Positions 1-11,503 of a stretch of 64,000 bases of DNA are shown one piece after another; position 1 is the stretch's first letter; the number at the start of each line of letters is the position of its first letter. The stretch comes from Stenocarpella maydis (taxonomy: Eukaryota; Ascomycota; Sordariomycetes; Diaporthales; Diaporthaceae). Under the pieces are notes generated by a model. It did not search any database. It saw only the letters and a program-made list of their open reading frames with translations, and was not told the DNA's origin. The stretch is from assembly GCA_002270565.1 (NCBI GenBank), contig NQMI01000135.1:1-64000 (forward strand), read 5' to 3'. Both the position numbers and the translations under genes were made by a program.

Positions 1-3000
1 TGGTCTGGAAAACCTTGTATTGAATTAAGTTGAAGGGTGATTCGTATGAAGCCCTCCTTATATATACCTCGCTGACCTGAATGTGGTAGGCATTTTCACG
101 TGGCCACAGCTGGCGCGTAGTATCGGCCTCTGGTGCAAAATTGGAATTGCCGAAAATCGCCTTCAAAGAGCAACCACCTCTTTGGTTCATGCAACCAGTT
201 ACATACCAACAAGGTGGCTCCCCTATTGTCAATCGTCCGAATTCGCCTCAGAGCACCACACTGCGACCCTGCCGAAACACACGCTGAACTGAATGCTATT
301 TTATAGCACAAATTCATCAGAACTTTATAAGTACTAGAGGGGGGGTAATACCTCTAAACTAGCTAGCCTTACTTAGAGCATATTTAAAGATTACCCTAAT
401 ATTAGGTAAGACTTTAATCCAAATAAGGGCTTCCTCCTAATAAAAGCTAGCTATAATAACCTCCTTAGGGATCTCTATAACATTATTATCTGGGGGAAGC
501 ACCTGATCGTTAAAGGGATTATAATTAGGAGCTTTAGTTGGGTCCGGCTCCTCCTGATTAGGCTCAGCAGGGCTACTCTCCAGCAACAGCAGCAGCAGCA
601 ATAGTGGCTTTGCCGGGGCCTTCCTCTTTGCTAGAGCCTTCCTCTTTACCGGGACTAACTGCTTTGCTGGAGCTAGTACAGCTGACTTAATGGTCTAGGT
701 CTTCTTTACAATAGAGCCACCTAACGATATAGATTTAGTATTCCTCCTCTTTAATAGGGCCATTCTAATAGTCTTAACTAGATTATTATCAAAGGTAATT
801 CATTATTTCAGCTAGGAGCGCAATCAGTAAGAACTTATAGTTAGGGGCTATAGATCAATGTACAAAATTAACCTTAGCTTAGGGGCAACACTTAAAGATC
901 CTATTTAGAATATTATTAGCTATAGTAATATATTACGCGAAGAGGGTATTAGATCAACCTATATGCAGCTCTAGCAGGGCATTAACAACCTCAATTAACC
1001 CCAACGGTAGGTTACAGGGTGATAATTAACGTTCAAGGGTAACCACCATATACGCCATAAGAAACATCATGATTCCGAGTGGTAATAATTGCAAACGTGT
1101 GATAATAATGACAACATTATGTGCGTTAATACCGAAGGGATGCTAATTTGTATGGGGAACGGGTGTATATCAACATGTGCGCGTCACTAGCGCATTTTTA
1201 GCACTCTCGCTTGCAAATCAGAATATTCTTTTACCTCCCGTCAGTGGAGTGCATGGGAGTGTTTCGTCCGAGCTTGGCCCAACCACCGGTTGCGTGCGCT
1301 TTGACTTCGCAGCTGTCCATACATGTCTAAAGGTCGGAGATGACGCCGTTGCTCTCAAACCACAGACAAAAGTGAGTATACGTTGGCTAGTCAATAAATA
1401 TGAGCCTCATGTTTGTCTGGTGGTGCCAATTTGGGTCGTGAGATGACCACGCAAGGAGCAGTGCAGACGATGTTTCCTCGCAGAAGGGGCCGGACCTTGC
1501 GAGTCCGGTAACTATTTGTGCCACTGCTGAGCACTCAACACCTGGAGCACAAAGCTCAGAGTCAGCTCTCAATAAACGAAACCTTGGTGGTAGTCCCGAA
1601 GAATGCTCGTGCTGTGAGAGCATACGGAACAGCCTCGCCGTGGGCGAGGCGTTGGATTGGGGTGCACAACGCCGTGTACGATCCCAAACGAGGTACCGGA
1701 CCAGAACCCCCGTAGAGAACCGGCGTATTCCCCCAGAGTTCTCAGAAGCCTGCTCAAGAACCATCTGTTCACGGGTGCCGAAGATCAAGGACGTGGAAAG
1801 CCAGCCCTACGATCGCCGAAAACCCGCCGGCAATGCCGAGCACTCATGAACTGCCGAGTAGCCCTCGGCTTAGCCAGCAGAGAACGGGATTCGGGAGGCT
1901 CTGGGCATCTGACGGGCTGACGGGTTGGCAGGTAAAGACACATTTCGTGGCTGTCTTCGCAGTGACCTGTGAGCTTTGTTGGTCCAGGACGACGATCAGC
2001 CATCGACCCAGTATGCATGACATGATAAAATGGAATCCCGTCAGGGAAGCGGCGTCGTTGTTGCACGTCTCAGCAGAGGAGGTGATGGAGGGGGGCAGGG
2101 GACTGGCACAACCATCACGATAAGTGGAGGCAAAGAGCCTCCACGCCCGGATGACCCGATGACCGGATGATGGCCATGTACTGGACAAGTAGACCCTCTT
2201 CACCCTGCCTGGCTGGAGGAGAGACGTGTCACAGCCTCCCTGGTTCACAGGCGAAAAGGTGGATCGTGAAGTGTCTCTACGTACATCACGACCTGTCAGG
2301 CTCATCGGAAGCAGTGAACCGGAGAACCGGCCAACTGTCCACACTGATCTTGAAGTCATCTCTACTACGAATTCTATCGGAGGAGCGGGCCAAGCCTGAT
2401 TGCTTGCGTGTCTGCCAGAGAAAAGACTGAAATCCACACCCGCTGGATACGATGCCTTGGGGCGGGGTTAGGCATCGCTGGCCTGGAGGCCCTCGATTGA
2501 CGCGACCCGAGACAAGGACCATCATCGCCGAGGAGTGGGAGGTAGTGGGTCCCCAAGTGAATCCTTTGGATGCCGGCAGGTTTTCGTATTGTGGGATTGC
2601 GGGATCGACCAAGCATTTGCCCTGGCAGGTTCACGACGACTCATTGCCTTATGGACTGCTAGCTGCTCTAAGGGTAGATCATAAGTCTATTCTGAATCTG
2701 ACCCGAAAACCTGACAGCTCTCGTTTCGTACGAAACTCATGCGGCCGTTCAAGCCCTTGGTGGAAAGGGAAAAAAGAAAAAGGATTAGTTAAAAGAACAA
2801 GAAAAAAAGAAATGGGTATCGTTCGTGCCTGATAGCGCTATGCCTGACAGCAAAAGAAATGCCCTGTATGCAGCAAAGATGGAACAACCGAAATCCTGAC
2901 ACTGAAAATCCCATAGTGAACGCCTTGGATGCTGCTGTACTGTGCTGTGATGCCAGACTGCCTCAAAGCAGACATGCACTCTTTAAACTCCTTTATCTTT

Positions 3001-3231
3001 CCCATGAAAGCCCAACCTATCCAAGCAGCAGTTCGTAAGGTTGGAGTGCCATTGTTCATGCCCGAGACACCCGTCAAATCCGATGATCTGTTTCTTGCCC
3101 CGTTTATCCGCTCTGCTTGATACGGATAACGAATAGTGTTAAAAAAAAAAACAAGTTTCAGAGTAAGGCAGCGATGTTCCATGACGAAAGTCACGCGAAT
3201 CTGACGAGGAGGCGACGCGTGTATTGCCGTA
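1..3231. other. Non-coding left end
   Basis: No protein family was recognised on either strand. The open frames here are short, overlap in several frames and lack conserved motifs. Positions of about 330-1015 are AT-rich and listed separately. The remainder has ordinary base composition and could be the downstream region of vvd plus repeat-flanking DNA. Confidence 0.6.
330..1015. repeat. AT-rich block, probable RIP-degraded transposon relic
   Basis: This stretch is rich in TA dinucleotides and stop codons in all frames, in sharp contrast to the GC-rich surroundings. It includes an imperfect CAG run near 581-604 and repeated phrases such as TTGCTAGAGCC/TTGCTGGAGC. Strong loss of C:G pairs is what RIP leaves behind in filamentous ascomycetes. 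No terminal repeats or transposase motifs can be read, so the parent element is unknown. Confidence 0.6.
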
Positions 3232-3882
3232 TCACTCCTTTTGGTATTGGAACCCAACCGAGTATCGGTACTCTTGGGTATCCCATTGAATGGGGATGAT
3301 GGTGAGAATGTTGACAAAGGGCCTGCCGTCCTTCTTGAAGTTTGTGATCTCGGTCTGGTGCTCCTTGTTGGCCTTGACGGCCTCGCGCATACCCTTGATG
3401 GTCCTGTGGGCGACGTACTTGCGTGCGGAGTGTGGCTGGACATTGCCGCCAGGGGCCTGCAGGAGGCGGCAATTCTTCCCTCTTATATCACTCATCCTGT
3501 AGCCGGTCATCTCCATGAAGGGGTCCGAGGCGTAGACGATGGGGGCATCGGGCAGGGTGAGGTCGCAGACGAGGAGGGCGACAGAGCAGTCGATGGGGCC
3601 CAGGTTGATCTGGGGGTTGGGCCTGGCAAAGACGCGGAAGAGGACTGTCATGACGTCCAGCCCGCTCGGCGCGTAGAGCCCGGGGTAGATCAGAGGATCA
3701 GAGGTTGTTGATTTTTCCATGCATTGGGCAACCTGTGCCTCCCTCGTCTTTCCCTTGTCTGCGAACCGGGACTGTGAACTTGTGTCAGGAGACCTGGTTC
3801 TTGTAACAACAGCATGGCTACGATGCCATCAAGCTAGAGCTGCTTGACCTACCTCTAGTGCACAGGATTCCCAGGGATTCAT
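3232..3882 (-). CDS. vvd: VIVID/ENVOY-type LOV-domain blue-light photoreceptor
   Basis: Two exons, 3853-3882 and 3232-3771, are separated by an 81-nt intron (donor GTAGGT, branch CTGAC, acceptor TTCACAG), giving about 189 residues. Exon 1 encodes only ten residues beginning MNPWE, matching the start of known VVD/ENVOY proteins. The remainder is essentially one LOV (PAS-type) domain with the flavin-binding motif GKNCRLLQ, whose cysteine forms the light-induced adduct. It also has the VVD-specific loop after that motif and a C-terminal strand ending near EYRYSVGFQY. In Neurospora, VVD binds FAD, dimerises in light and damps the White Collar Complex, giving photoadaptation. Length and domain order are normal for the family (Neurospora VVD is 186 residues), and there is no output domain. 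Confidence 0.93.
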
Positions 3883-5295
3883 CGTCGTAGGCTGGGAGAC
3901 AGGGGTTGGAGCAGCAGGCGGGACTTGACCACGTTGACACTGCATCGAGAATAAATGTAAAGAGTGAGGATGAACGGCCGTGCCCTCTAAAGAGAAATCT
4001 ACGAAGACATTGGGATTGTAGGGTAGGCAGACACTCGTCTAGTTAAGAGGGTAGGTAGTGCACGCAAGAGATCGAGATCACAGCAGAGGCTGATATGGAG
4101 TGAACCCGCAACTGGGAGAGGAGGTGGAGTGACAGGGACATACGGAGCGTGGGCCGGGCTGGAGCTCCGTCCGGTCATGGTTGGATGTAGTTGAGACCTG
4201 GGCATGTTAATTAATGTGTGTGCGTTGTGGTGGGCTTGTGTCGGCAGCCGAGAGGATGGGAAAAGGCGACCGGCAGCAACCGAAACAGTGCAGAAATGCG
4301 ATCGCATTTCGATGGCTGGGCGGCATCTACCATGATCGAGGCACGATCGTGTCGGCCGAGCGATCGGGGAGTTTAGAGAAATACCAATGTGACAATTACT
4401 ATACCGCACAACACGCTAGCCAGGACACGTACAGGAGCAATGCGCATTGCACATCATTTATACACCCATCCAGTAAAGCAGCCTACCTAGATGCCTGCCT
4501 ATCCAGCTCGAACCGCAACCCCCCCCCCCCGCCATTGCTCGCCAGCTAGCTTTGTGGTGTGCATTCGAGCACGCCTGCCTGTCTTATCTACCCTCCCAGC
4601 CTTACTGTCTCTTGGGGGCTGCGGCGGAACGTGTGCCCAGACTGGCGAGCATGTTGTCGCGAAATGTGTCAGTGGGGGGGGTTTCCGCCGTCAGCAGGAG
4701 AACAAAGCATTGACGGGAAAAGCACGCGGGAGTGTCCTGGCAGGCGGGTTGACGGAAACGGTTCGAATTGACATCGTGTGCCAAGCTGACAGGATGCGAT
4801 GTGTGACGATCGTTGTGGACGGCGGATGTTGTTCGGATCTGGAGCTAGCCGTAGCCGGCCTAGCCGGGGCACGGGGTACGGAGTATATCGGTACTAGGGC
4901 CTAAAGGGGCAGAGGGACAGGGGTTGCCAGCTGTGTGTTGTCTGTGCGACATACCGGGGGCTACTCGACGCCTCTCCAGACAGATAGATAATACTGAGTA
5001 GTCAACAGAACTGACATGACAGAGAGGCACCAACGGTTGCCCGCCGCGCAGCCTCGCGTCTCGTGGCAAGCCTCTTGATATCTGCCGTTGGACGGTACAC
5101 CAACAAGCAAACATGCATGGCTTACCTCGTCCGATCTAGATTAGAGTACACGGAAAGCCACATCTTAAACCGTCCCGGCTGTCAGGAAAAGCAAAGACAA
5201 TTTTGCTGCATGTGCCCCCACGCCCCAAGACGCCGGATAAATGAGGCATTATGCTTTTGGTAGCACCAGGGATGGCGGTGCGACATGACGATCCC
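3883..5295. other. Intergenic region upstream of vvd
   Basis: No gene is recognised. It contains the GATC-rich cluster listed separately, a run of ten or more C at about 4521, another ACGATCGT at 4806-4813 and one TACGGAGTA motif at 4877-4885. It should hold the vvd promoter and the 3' end of the next gene. Confidence 0.6.
4293..4366 (-). promoter_or_regulatory. Candidate light-response element of vvd (GATC-rich cluster)
   Basis: Within 74 bases there are four GATCG sites. One is an 18-bp perfect palindrome GAAATGCGATCGCATTTC (4293-4310), followed by TGATCGAG (4333-4340), ACGATCGT (4343-4350) and CGATCG (4361-4366). The cluster lies about 410-485 bp upstream of the vvd start. White Collar Complex sites are built from paired GATN elements, with GATCGA a favoured core. 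The assignment is inferred from motif and position only. Confidence 0.5.
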
Positions 5296-6384
5296 TCACC
5301 CCGAGAGTGCCTTCAGGAGCTTATACTCCGTCGCGGGCGACCACGCCCACGCAATGAGGCTCAAGTGGTACGTAGACGGCTTCCCGTCCTCGGCCCACAG
5401 CCTGTCGTCGGGCACACCGGCGTCTTCATCCCCCCCAGGCACGAGCTCGCCCAGCGCCGTCGTCCTCGCCTTGTCCCAGTCTGCCTCTCCCGGCTGGCTC
5501 TCGTCCACCAGCGTGTTCGCGAGGCGCTTCCTGGGCTCGAGCTGCACGTACATCTCGGCAAACGCCGTGTCGACGTCCTTGGCCTCCTTGAGCCGCGGGA
5601 GCGCCCTCTCCACCGTCTTCTTGCTCAGCACGGGCTTGAAGTCGCGCTGCTCGGCCTTTGCCTTGGGGTATGTCTCGTTGATCCACGTCTCGAACACGGC
5701 CTGGGCGGCCTTTATGTCATCTGTTTTCTTAGGGTGGTGCTTGGCTCTATTGAGCATGGTGTTGATGGTCTGCCGCTGGTCTACGGTGCTTGTGGTCAGC
5801 CGATGGGGCCCCAACCGCACGCCACTACTCCCTGCTCCCCAGGAGCAGTCTCCAGGGACTTCTTGTCCGCGGTGAACTCATGACCTCTGCCGGGGCGTTC
5901 GTCTGCACGGACAGGCGGGCCACCCGGCCCCGTGGTGTGGCTTCCGGCTAGTCCGGCTTACCAGAGTTCAGACGGAGTTCAAGCGACTAATCTGACACCT
6001 GCACTTGCACTTGACAGGTCTTGTCGAGGAGCCAGTGAGAAGAGAGGGTCGCTTACACGTCAGGCTTCTCTTGGAAACCAGTTCAATCGTCTTTTTTGCC
6101 GTCTCCACATCCTTGAAGCCCGTCCCCTTGAGTGACGTCTCGGGATTATCATCGGTGTCTATCCCACGGTCAGGGTTACCAAGTATCCTCTTGAGCGGAG
6201 ACGCCAAGGGGGCCGCGAAGAGACGCATAGGAGGAAGTAACCGATGGCAGCGTCATTTGTGTGGTAGACTGTACTTACACAGATGGGACGACTTCGCGGC
6301 TTTGGAGGGCTGGGCTTTCTTCCCGTCCTTCTTGGACAGTGGGTCCACCCGGTTGTTCTGCTTCTTTGTAGGTGCCTTGGCCAT
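5296..6384 (-). CDS. Conserved fungal protein of unknown function (230 aa)
   Basis: Three exons are proposed: 6279-6384, 6057-6158 and 5296-5780. Introns of 120 nt (GTAAGT...GATAG) and 276 nt (GTAAGC...CGTAG) both have CTGAC branch points and keep phase, giving 230 residues. The N-terminus is lysine-rich, soluble and disordered (starts MAKAPTKKQNNR). The core has a helical segment around ETAKKTIELVSKRSLTYQ, joined exactly across the second splice to RQTINTMLNRAKHHP, which looks like a conserved fungal motif. There is no signal peptide, membrane segment or known catalytic motif. A (GACACT)n hexamer repeat at 6391-6418 sits just upstream of the ATG. The gene structure is fairly secure; I do not recognise the function. 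Confidence 0.75.
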
Positions 6385-7142
6385 GTTGTTGACACTGACA
6401 CTGACACTGACACTGACTGGTGTTGGTGCTGAGGCTGGTGTGTATGGTGAACGTAAGATGCAGTGTAGCTAAGGACAAATGTTTCTGGAGGCCACCCTGC
6501 CCGCTTCATATAAAGCCTTCCTGGTGGTACCTGTGCGAGGCGACGGGGCGCCTGAAAGCGGTCAATAACTGTTTTATTATTTATGGCTCTTGTTGCTATT
6601 GGAAAAGCCCCTGGCGTTTATGCTGCAGGGTACGGGCAGCCTCCTCATCATGAATGGACACAAACGGAGCCTAGCTGTTGCAGCGTCAACAAAGGCGGCT
6701 CTGATTAGCTGCCCGCAGGCTCTGCTTGGTGGGGTTGACATCATTGTAAAGTGGCCCTGGAAGCTGGCCAGGCAATGGCCGAACAGTCAGGCCAGACCAG
6801 CTAGCTATTCGTACACCAAGTGAGCTCCAGCGCTCCGGCCTGCAAGGGTTAGGTATCTCGGAATGAATTATCCACGTCCAGCCACTCAACGCGTGGGCTT
6901 CTAAAGCTGCGACCCACACGCGACGCGCTTGACAGGGCTCAAACAGACCGCAATGGACCATGGAGACATCTGGTTCCCCATTTGTTTGTTAACCCATTGG
7001 GTCTAATAAGTCGCAGATACATCGCGGCTCTTGGCCCTTGAGGTGTCGAATAACCACTCATCGTACTTTTCTGGAAGAGTCTCTGCGCAAACATAGCCAT
7101 TCCGACAACTAACTCTCTCCCACCCACGGCCCACAACACGCA
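6385..7142. other. Intergenic, divergent promoters
   Basis: This lies between the divergently transcribed unknown protein and NSE2. A hexamer repeat is present at 6391-6418. Nothing else was recognised. Confidence 0.6.
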
Positions 7143-8544
7143 ATGCTCGGCTCCCAACGGCGTGCAGGGCGCCCTGCCAGTCACGCCCAAAGACAGTCTC
7201 GGCCGAGCCACCATGATTCCCTGGACCTCCCACCATACGAGCCGCCAAAATGCGCCCTCACCGACGACCACATGCGCCAGCTGAAGGACTTTTGCACGGG
7301 CCGCATCAACGACGCGTACGAGAAACAACTGGCCCAGGCCGCCAAGCTCCTCAGCCAGAGCGCATACGCCATCAACGAGCGGGTCACCAACCGCAGGACG
7401 ACAGCCGCGCAGAACGCCGCCAGGGCAGCCAAGAGGAAGCGCGGCGGCGATGACGCCGAGGGCGACCCCGAGGCCGCCGTCGAGGGGGCGGAGGAGGAAG
7501 CCCGTGAGTTGGAGGCGCAGGTTCTGGACCTCGCCACGCAGGTTGAGGAGGCCATGAGGGAGGCGCTCGACATGCAGGCCGCGGTCGAGGACGAGAAGAG
7601 CACGCTTCGCGACCTGCCCGCCCTGGCGGCGGAGCGGCAGCAGGCCGTGGCGGAGGAGGCACAGCAGCAGCAGGCCGACGACGGGGAGGGCGACAACAAT
7701 GTGGACGCCCCCGAGGTCCCCGGGGTGCCGCTCGTCGAGGTCTTCGGCGAGGCGTGCCGCGCCAAGAAGGCCGAGTACGAGAGGCTGACCCCTTACGACA
7801 AGTACGCCATCAACAACAGCTACATCGACTTCCGGCAGTCGTGGCACGAGGGCCTTTACCGGGACCCGGACGAGATCCCGCTGCCCGACGCTACGCGGTG
7901 GTTTGACCGGGACGGGCGGCCGCGGCTCGAGGCGCGCAGGGACGAGGGCGTCGGCGGTGGTGAGGCAGCGGGCGCGGATGCGAATATGGACGAAGGCGAG
8001 GACGACGAGGACGACGAGATCCAGATCGCGCGCGAGAAGCGGAGCCTCAGGTGCCCCTTGTCGCTCGCGGTCATACGGGAGCCGTATACCTGCAAGCTCT
8101 GCAAGCACTCGTTTGAGAAGAGTGCCATCACTGAGTACATCAAGGGGGGGCCTAGTGGTAAGGGCCAGGCGGCGGAGTGCCCGGTGTCTGGATGCCACGT
8201 CCAGGTGAGTCGTGTTGTCATCCTTTTTTCCTAATTTCCTCCAAGTGACTGACTGTCCGACTAACACTATTCATCAGGCCATGACGCTCCAGGACTTGTT
8301 CTTCGATGAGGCCCTGCTGCGTAGGATCAAGCGCGCCGAGCAGGCGGAGAGGGAGGCGGAGGCGCGGTCCTCGGATCAGGAGGACGGCATTGACATGACT
8401 GTTGGGGACGACGACGAGGAGGACCTGCGTGTCGGCCGTGCCAGCCGTGCGAGCATGGCCAAGAGGCTCAAGACGGAGCGGCCCCGGAACGAGGAGGTTG
8501 AGGCTGAGGCTGATGACGATGATGATGACGATGGCTCAGCCTGA
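7143..8544 (+). CDS. nse2: SP-RING SUMO E3 ligase NSE2/MMS21, SMC5/6 complex subunit
   Basis: Two exons, 7143-8204 and 8278-8544, flank a 73-nt intron (GTGAGT...CTAAC...TCATCAG) that splits the zinc domain in frame, giving 442 residues. The C-terminal half carries an SP-RING (zf-Nse) with C304 in LRCPLS, CKLCKHSF (C317, C320, H322) and CPVSGC (C346, C351). This arrangement is typical of Mms21/Nse2. The N-terminal two thirds are coiled-coil-like and acidic, with long Glu/Ala stretches that fit binding to the SMC5 arm. The tail after the RING is very acidic. The protein SUMOylates SMC5/6 and repair factors. It is longer than the yeast protein (about 270 aa) because of low-complexity insertions. 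The start could also lie at a downstream in-frame position. Confidence 0.88.
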
Positions 8545-8607
8545 GGCGGAAAAGACGGCCTGAACCTGAACATGGTTTTTGGACAGAGACCGGAACAAAA
8601 TTATTGA

Positions 8608-8648
<41 letters not shown>

Positions 8649-9463
8649 TAATTCATTGCACGGCACTGCTCTGATGCCTCCCTTTCCCATGACCCTCCGC
8701 TGCGTTCTACAGGCATGGATGTGGGGGATATGCCAGGCACTTGGGTGAGCCCGGCCTGACCAAGACGACTCCTCAACTTTTCACTTCTAGACCAACTACA
8801 GCTGCATTGCCTTATCTGAAGACATCCGTCCCAAGACATCGGATATTCGCACCCACATAGACGGAGTGTACACCCTTTCGTCCCCAACAACTCAACTCAC
8901 ATGTCTTCTCTCATAACACCCACTTCATTTGCACACACACCTACTCCACTAACATCTACGACACCCTCCACATAACAATAAAAAGTCTGCGTGACGTAGC
9001 TTTGACTGACCACAGCTATAGCACGAATGACGTGCAGTGTACCCTCCATCTTTGCGGGTGCGAATCTCCGATTCCCATCTGAACAAGGCACACCACAGGT
9101 TGGTAGATTACCGAGTGTAATGTTAGATGTCTGTTGTATCGCATTTATGGCCATGGGTATGCTCAGTCTGAGTGGTGGATATCTTTATGGTAGCCACCAT
9201 ACAAATCTCCTGTTTAACCCATATCAATCGAGAGAAATCCCGTGTCCAACTCCTAGCTATGCTCGTAATGATCCGTAATCCTAAAACCCGGTCTGGTAGC
9301 AAGCCCAATACCGTCCACCAGAGTAATCGCATTCCGCAAGCTATCCTGTGCCTGAGGCGGGTTTCTATTACTAGACTGGGAGGTCTAGCAGACTGGAAAT
9401 GCCCCGTCTCGTTGCTTCTCTCGATCTCGAATCCCAGTAAACTTGCTAGATACTGTTCTCCGC
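8545..9463. other. Intergenic, convergent 3' ends
   Basis: This lies between the convergent nse2 and gem1 genes. It holds a (CA)17 dinucleotide repeat at 8612-8646, just after the nse2 stop. No coding motif was seen. Confidence 0.6.
8612..8646. repeat. (CA)n microsatellite
   Basis: An uninterrupted CA repeat of about 17 units starts 68 bases past the nse2 stop codon, probably within its 3' UTR. Confidence 0.95.
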
Positions 9464-11503
9464 TCAACTGGGCGACCCGAGAGTGGAGCGCCTCCATATT
9501 ACCAGAGCCGCGATCGCGGCACAAGCAGTGGCTCCCAACGCAACATACAGGCTCGTCATGTCCGGGGGTGGCTCCTCGCTCTTCGGGAAGCCGGAGCTGG
9601 GATTAGTCGCCGACTCGGCCAGCGCGACAAAGAGCTCACTGATGCTCTCCCACGTGACACTCACGTGAAGCGGGGTGGGCATCATCAGGCTGTGGGTGTA
9701 TGCATCAGGCTGCATCTCGCAGCGCTGCGTGGTCTTGTCCTTGTCGGCCTTGAGGGCTACGTAGATGGAGGGCAGCTCGTCGAGATGCGAGAACTTGTGA
9801 CGGAGATTGACGATGTGCGAGAAGGAGTCCGGATCTGAAGAGTCGTACGTGTAGCAGAGGAGATCGCATGCATCGAGCTTGGCACGGTTTTCCAGGATGG
9901 CAGGCTCGAGCTCGCCGAGCTCCTCAAGTATGAGATAGCATTGCTTTCCGCCCTGAAGCTCGACACTGTTGACCACCCGCCTGGGCTTTATGGTTGGCCG
10001 GTGGAGAGCGTCAAATGGACGGCTTAAGAAGGCGTCCATGAGGGACGATTTCCCGGCACCTGATCCGCCGAGGACGTAGCACAACACAACGCCTCGCTCG
10101 ACCCGGCCCGGTCGCCTCCTACGCTTCCGTGGCTTGGTCACCTTCAATGCGCTAGTGATGGACTCCTTGGGGTTTGAGGCCTCAAAGCCAAGATATGCCA
10201 GGTACTCAAGCGTGGTCTTTGGTTCGAGGAAGGTGGTCATGCTCCATTGAGCGAGCCAGCCCTGCAGCGTGATGTGACCGGCTTCGTTGCGGACAGTGGA
10301 TGATGGGAAAGATGCGTCAGTCCAAGACTGAGGCAGGCCGGGGGTGGGCCGGAACAATGCCGCGAGCTCCTCGCTGTTGAGTCCTCCGTCGTTGTCCTTG
10401 TCAAAAGCTATGAAAAGATCCACGAAGAAGCGGTATCCAGTAGGGCTCAGCTCCGCCGAGGCGTATTCGGGGACATCGAATTTGGGATGCAGGAAGTTGT
10501 CCTCCAGACTGAGACTGTCAGTGTAGTGGTGCTTCCGTAAGATGATCCATATCGTCTCGTGCCGGCCCTTCTCGGCATACATCCTGTTCAAGCGAAGGAA
10601 CCCATCCAAATCTACGCCTTTCTCGAGGTTAGTACCAGGGGACACCTTGCTGACAGTCAGTTTGATGTTGTCCAGGTCCTCCAGTGACAAGGGCCGCTCG
10701 AAAGACTTGGCCTGGAAGTCATGCATCTCTTGGTCGTTGAGATAGCCGTCCTGGTCCTTGTCGCTCAGGTAGAAAATCCTCCGCAGGGCAGATGCACAGA
10801 CAGGCTTCAGGTTGCCTTCCTTGTAATCGAAGAGCGGGGCTATCGGGTGGGTGACGGCCTTCTGGCAGAGGAAGAAGACCTCGTTTACGTTGCGGTGCTC
10901 GCGGGCGCTCGTCCTGATACACGAGTCGATCTCACGGAACTCGTGCATCACTGGCAGGATCTCCTCGTCGACGACCTGGGCCGTGTTGCCGTCCCCGGTC
11001 AGGTCTGACTTGTTCGCGCACAGCACCACCGGAACATTAACACCGAGGGAGCGGAAATAGGGCATCCAGAAGAGCGCAACCCTTTCATAGCTGTAGTGGT
11101 CGGAGTAGACGAGTAGTATGACATTGGACTTTCTGATCTCTTTCCGAAGGGTATTGCGATCTTGGGGACGGGCAGATGTGTCGACTATGGTGGTGGTGAC
11201 GTTTTCTGGGGTTCCTATGCTCGGCGGAAGGGATATCTGGGGCAAGACAGCCTGCAAACGCATAAGAGTCAGGGTGGCTCTCGAGTAGACCAGGGGGTTT
11301 CGGTACGAAAGGGCTATGTATGGTGAGGGGGTGGGCTCGCACTCACTTGGATCTTGTTGGAGACGAAGACATCCTTTACAAGCGATGCGATCAGGCTGGA
11401 TTTCCCCGTGCCCTCGTCACCGCACACGCAGATGCGCACTGGTGGCCACGGGTTAGAGAGTGACTGCGCGTGGACTCGTACGGGATAACGGACCTGTCGC
11501 CAT
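9464..11503 (-). CDS. gem1: Mitochondrial Rho GTPase (Miro/Gem1)
   Basis: Three exons are proposed: 11494-11503 (only ten bases), 11347-11438 and 9464-11251. Introns are 55 and 95 nt, giving 629 residues, close to the usual length. Domain order is diagnostic: N-terminal GTPase with P-loop [10 protein letters not shown] and NKSD near 114-117; two EF hands ([12 protein letters not shown] near 198-209, [12 protein letters not shown] near 318-329); a second GTPase with P-loop [10 protein letters not shown] near 429-438; and a C-terminal membrane anchor near 603-622 with a short basic tail (WRRS). Gem1 sits in the mitochondrial outer membrane, regulates mitochondrial shape and inheritance, and in yeast is part of ERMES sites. 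The tiny first exon encodes MAT plus one base; splicing gives [13 protein letters not shown], the family start. Confidence 0.95.

Noticed and set aside
6939..8267. 442-codon open frame antisense to nse2
   Set aside because: Leu/Val/Arg-rich translation with no motif; it is the complement of the GC-rich nse2 coding frame, whose SP-RING is unambiguous.
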